Below are positions 61,536-64,000 of a stretch of DNA of 64,000 bases, piece after piece. The translations under genes and the position numbers were made by a program. Position 1 is the first letter of the stretch, and every line of letters starts with the position of its first letter. Under the pieces are notes generated by a model that was given only the letters and a program-made list of their open reading frames with translations, was not told the DNA's origin and searched no databases. The stretch comes from Vicia villosa (Eukaryota > Streptophyta > Magnoliopsida > Fabales > Fabaceae): assembly GCF_029867415.1 (NCBI RefSeq), contig NC_081182.1, positions 45,586,535 through 45,650,534 of the forward strand, in the 5' to 3' direction.

Positions 61536-64000
61536 TGTCATACCCCAAAATTTGCCCGCATACATTTACAAACGCCATTTTATTTAGAATAAATGAATTG
61601 GCACATTTGGTAAGAATTTGAGCGTGAAGGGTACAATAGCGCGAGATCCTGTATTCGAGTCCCACTACTAACAGTTCTTTTTACTTAAAATCACAAAAAA
61701 ATGTTTTTTATTTGAAATTAATTTTCATAGTTTTTTACTTTTTCATACAAAATAAAAAGATTTTAAATTCTCCACTTTTTTACATTTTAGATCAGTTCTT
61801 TTAATTAGTTGAATATAATCATAAATACTCAATTAAGATAATTCCTTCTGTTTGGGCTTTTGGTTTTTTTTAATTAATTAAGGGTCCATTAAGTTTAACC
61901 TAATCTGTATATTATAAATAGGGATAAAACCCTGATTTCAAAGGGAGGAGGGGACGGGCATTCACGTTCTATACAGTTAACCTCTCTCCCTCCCGGAATG
62001 GAACACAATAGAGAAAAGGACCCATTATCATAACTTGTTCAATCCAATTGTCTGTGCAACTTTTCTGTTATTGTTGTTTGTTTTTGCAGGAAGAAGGAAA
62101 GATAAATATCCATGGCTACACGCCGGAAGCAGAATCACAACCGCCCATTCAACGGCGTCATAACTCCGGCATCATCATCACAATAACTCATAACCAGGAT
62201 CATCACTTTGTTATCAAAGAATACATAGATTGCATCAAGAAAAGGCTGTAAAATATGAAACGAAACGATGGCAACGCCGAGACAAATCAAAATCGCCACT
62301 CACAAATCGACGATCTTATATCGCAACAACCTCTGATGGTCATACCGCTCCATAACCACTCGGTCGTGCACCGCGCTTTAACTCACCTTGCTGCAGCTCC
62401 GGTCAAGACAAACATCTCCAACTCAACCGCCCTCCACCGGAACACAACCGCCTCCATGCGGCCGACGATCTCCCTTCAGTCTCCGCCGTCAAGCATTCAT
62501 TCCGCCATCGCCGGATCCGGAACCGACAATCAACACATCTTCAACGGAGCACGTATCACGACTTCCATCACCGCAACATCATCGCCTCTCTATCGGTTGG
62601 TTTTCGTTCTTCTCTTTTGGTTGATTTTCTATTTTTGATTTCATGGTTATAATTTGTTTTTGGAGATAATATGAAGAGAATAAGAGATAGAATATAAAAG
62701 AGTAGTAAAATAACCTTTTGGGTTTCATGTTTCTGTTTTTTCTGTATCTGATATATCGTGTTGTTGGTGTTGTTCTCATTCCATTTTTTATTTTAATTAA
62801 TTAAGTATACCACGTGTCAGTTGTTTAGTGGATGTCTTAAGAATTAGTCAAAGTTTTAACCACTAATGGCAAAGGAAAACGAAATTGGAGGGAGACAAAT
62901 TTCTTAGTATGTTGTGTCTACGTTTCAAAGCTTCTTTTTCATTATTTTTTTTTAGTTAATTTAATATGTATCCATTCCTAAAAAAAAGTGATGTATTCTT
63001 TTTGGAAATAAAAATAATTTTGTTTATATTAGTTTAATTAAACACTTAGGATTAATTTAACTATTAAGTTATTAATTCAATATGGGTTTCTAATTGTTAA
63101 AAACATCTAACACATTCAAAAACACCAAAAAATAATGCATGTCTTTTATTCACTTATTAAAAACCCAAAATATATAATGTTAGGATATTAGATTTATTAG
63201 TTTAGTTTAGTGCTTAACGTTAAAAATACAAAAAATATATAACTTGTTTTAATCTTAATTTCTTTTAAAAAAAAAATAAAAAAGAACCTACTTATTATTT
63301 TTTTTATTATATCATTTTACGCATTGTTATTTTGCTAACATTTTCTTGTTATTGTGAGGTACATTCGAGCTGTTCATCTATTCTTGCAAATATTCGCAAA
63401 TTCATCCTCAGTCTCCTACCATCCAAATCTAACGCACATAAAGCTGAAGGTTTACCATGCACCCTTAAAGGCTGCCACAATGAACCAAAGCTAAGTTTCT
63501 AATCCTTTTGTTTGAATTTAACTTTTGATTTCATCAACCTTTCTGTAACATCATTTATTTTTATTTTTTTGTCTACCCTTTTGGGTTTAAAATAGGATTT
63601 ATACCGATCAACTATGAATCTGTAATGCACTAAATTTTCTTTCCTTTGTTCAATACTTTTCAGGATTTAATCAAAAAATCTTTCAGCCACGCGCCTCACC
63701 CGACAAAAAGCTAAGTTCTATAATATCATTATTTTAAATAATAATTTTATTTTATTGTTTACTTTCAAATATCGATGAATTCCTCCTGCACTCACTTTAT
63801 CCTTCTATTCTTTTCTCTAAAGGTCAGGGTCAATGCTTCTTAAAACTTCAAGGCAAACCTCTGCCCATCAACCTTCATCAATCAAAGCCAAAGGTTTGTC
63901 AAGTTGCCAAAGCTACGAATGTTGGTAACCCTAAACCTTATTTTTATTATTACTTATGTCAAACCCTATTAAGGGATCCGCTGGTTTCATTGTCCCCTTC
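61536..64000 (+). mobile_element. 3' LTR of Ogre-like element B (cut by window end)
   Basis: Matches 52,737-55,201 base for base in every line compared, including homopolymer lengths. The remaining ~950 bp and the target duplication lie beyond the window. Confidence 0.95.

Overview
Plant nuclear DNA, very probably from a legume of the tribe Fabeae (Pisum/Vicia/Lathyrus/Lens type). The main clue is three long LTRs that begin TGTCATACCCCAAAA, with the purine tract GAACAGGGGCAG next to them, long tandem-repeat arrays in the 3' untranslated region and a TGGCGACTCTGCTGGGGA primer site. This is the signature of Ogre-like (Tat lineage, Ty3/gypsy) retrotransposons, which bloat Fabeae genomes. The window is AT-rich and mostly mobile DNA, with an island of single genes in the middle.

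Layout. 1-12.5 kb is a stack of nested retroelements: a Ty1/copia Gag/env-like remnant (SIRE type) was hit by a chromovirus-type LTR and by a hAT MITE; a second copia element sits in the first bases of that LTR; an Ogre element sits in the copia gag. 13.2-16.9 kb is an Ogre LTR on the minus strand. 17-20.3 kb is low-complexity and AT-rich DNA with a SINE, two hAT elements and a decayed palindrome element. 20.5-22.1 kb is an intact two-exon organelle mTERF gene. 22-32 kb is intergenic with LINE, LTR and MITE fragments, a 48-bp tandem array and a fold-back element. 32.5-32.9 kb is an intact PADRE (DUF4228) gene. 37.0-39.0 kb is a broken SBT1-type subtilase; a second copy of its 5' end and upstream region lies at 47.8-48.15 kb. 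50.1-50.5 kb is a cystatin gene. 50.7 kb to the end is a retroelement remnant followed by a very young Ogre-like element with visually identical LTRs and no pol.

Most notable: a set of Mutator-like, non-autonomous fold-back elements (30.3-31.4, 33.2-34.9, 42.3-43.1 kb, and probably 18.3-19.4 kb). They share GA(N)2ATTTCT-like ends and 9-bp target duplications, and each carries several short perfect or near-perfect palindromes. The palindrome sequence differs between elements and sometimes within one, but both arms change together. For one element and for a 3.07-kb Helitron, the duplicated subtilase flank at 47.8-48.15 kb is a natural empty site that confirms the insertion points.

The four host genes are unrelated in function and show no sign of acting together.
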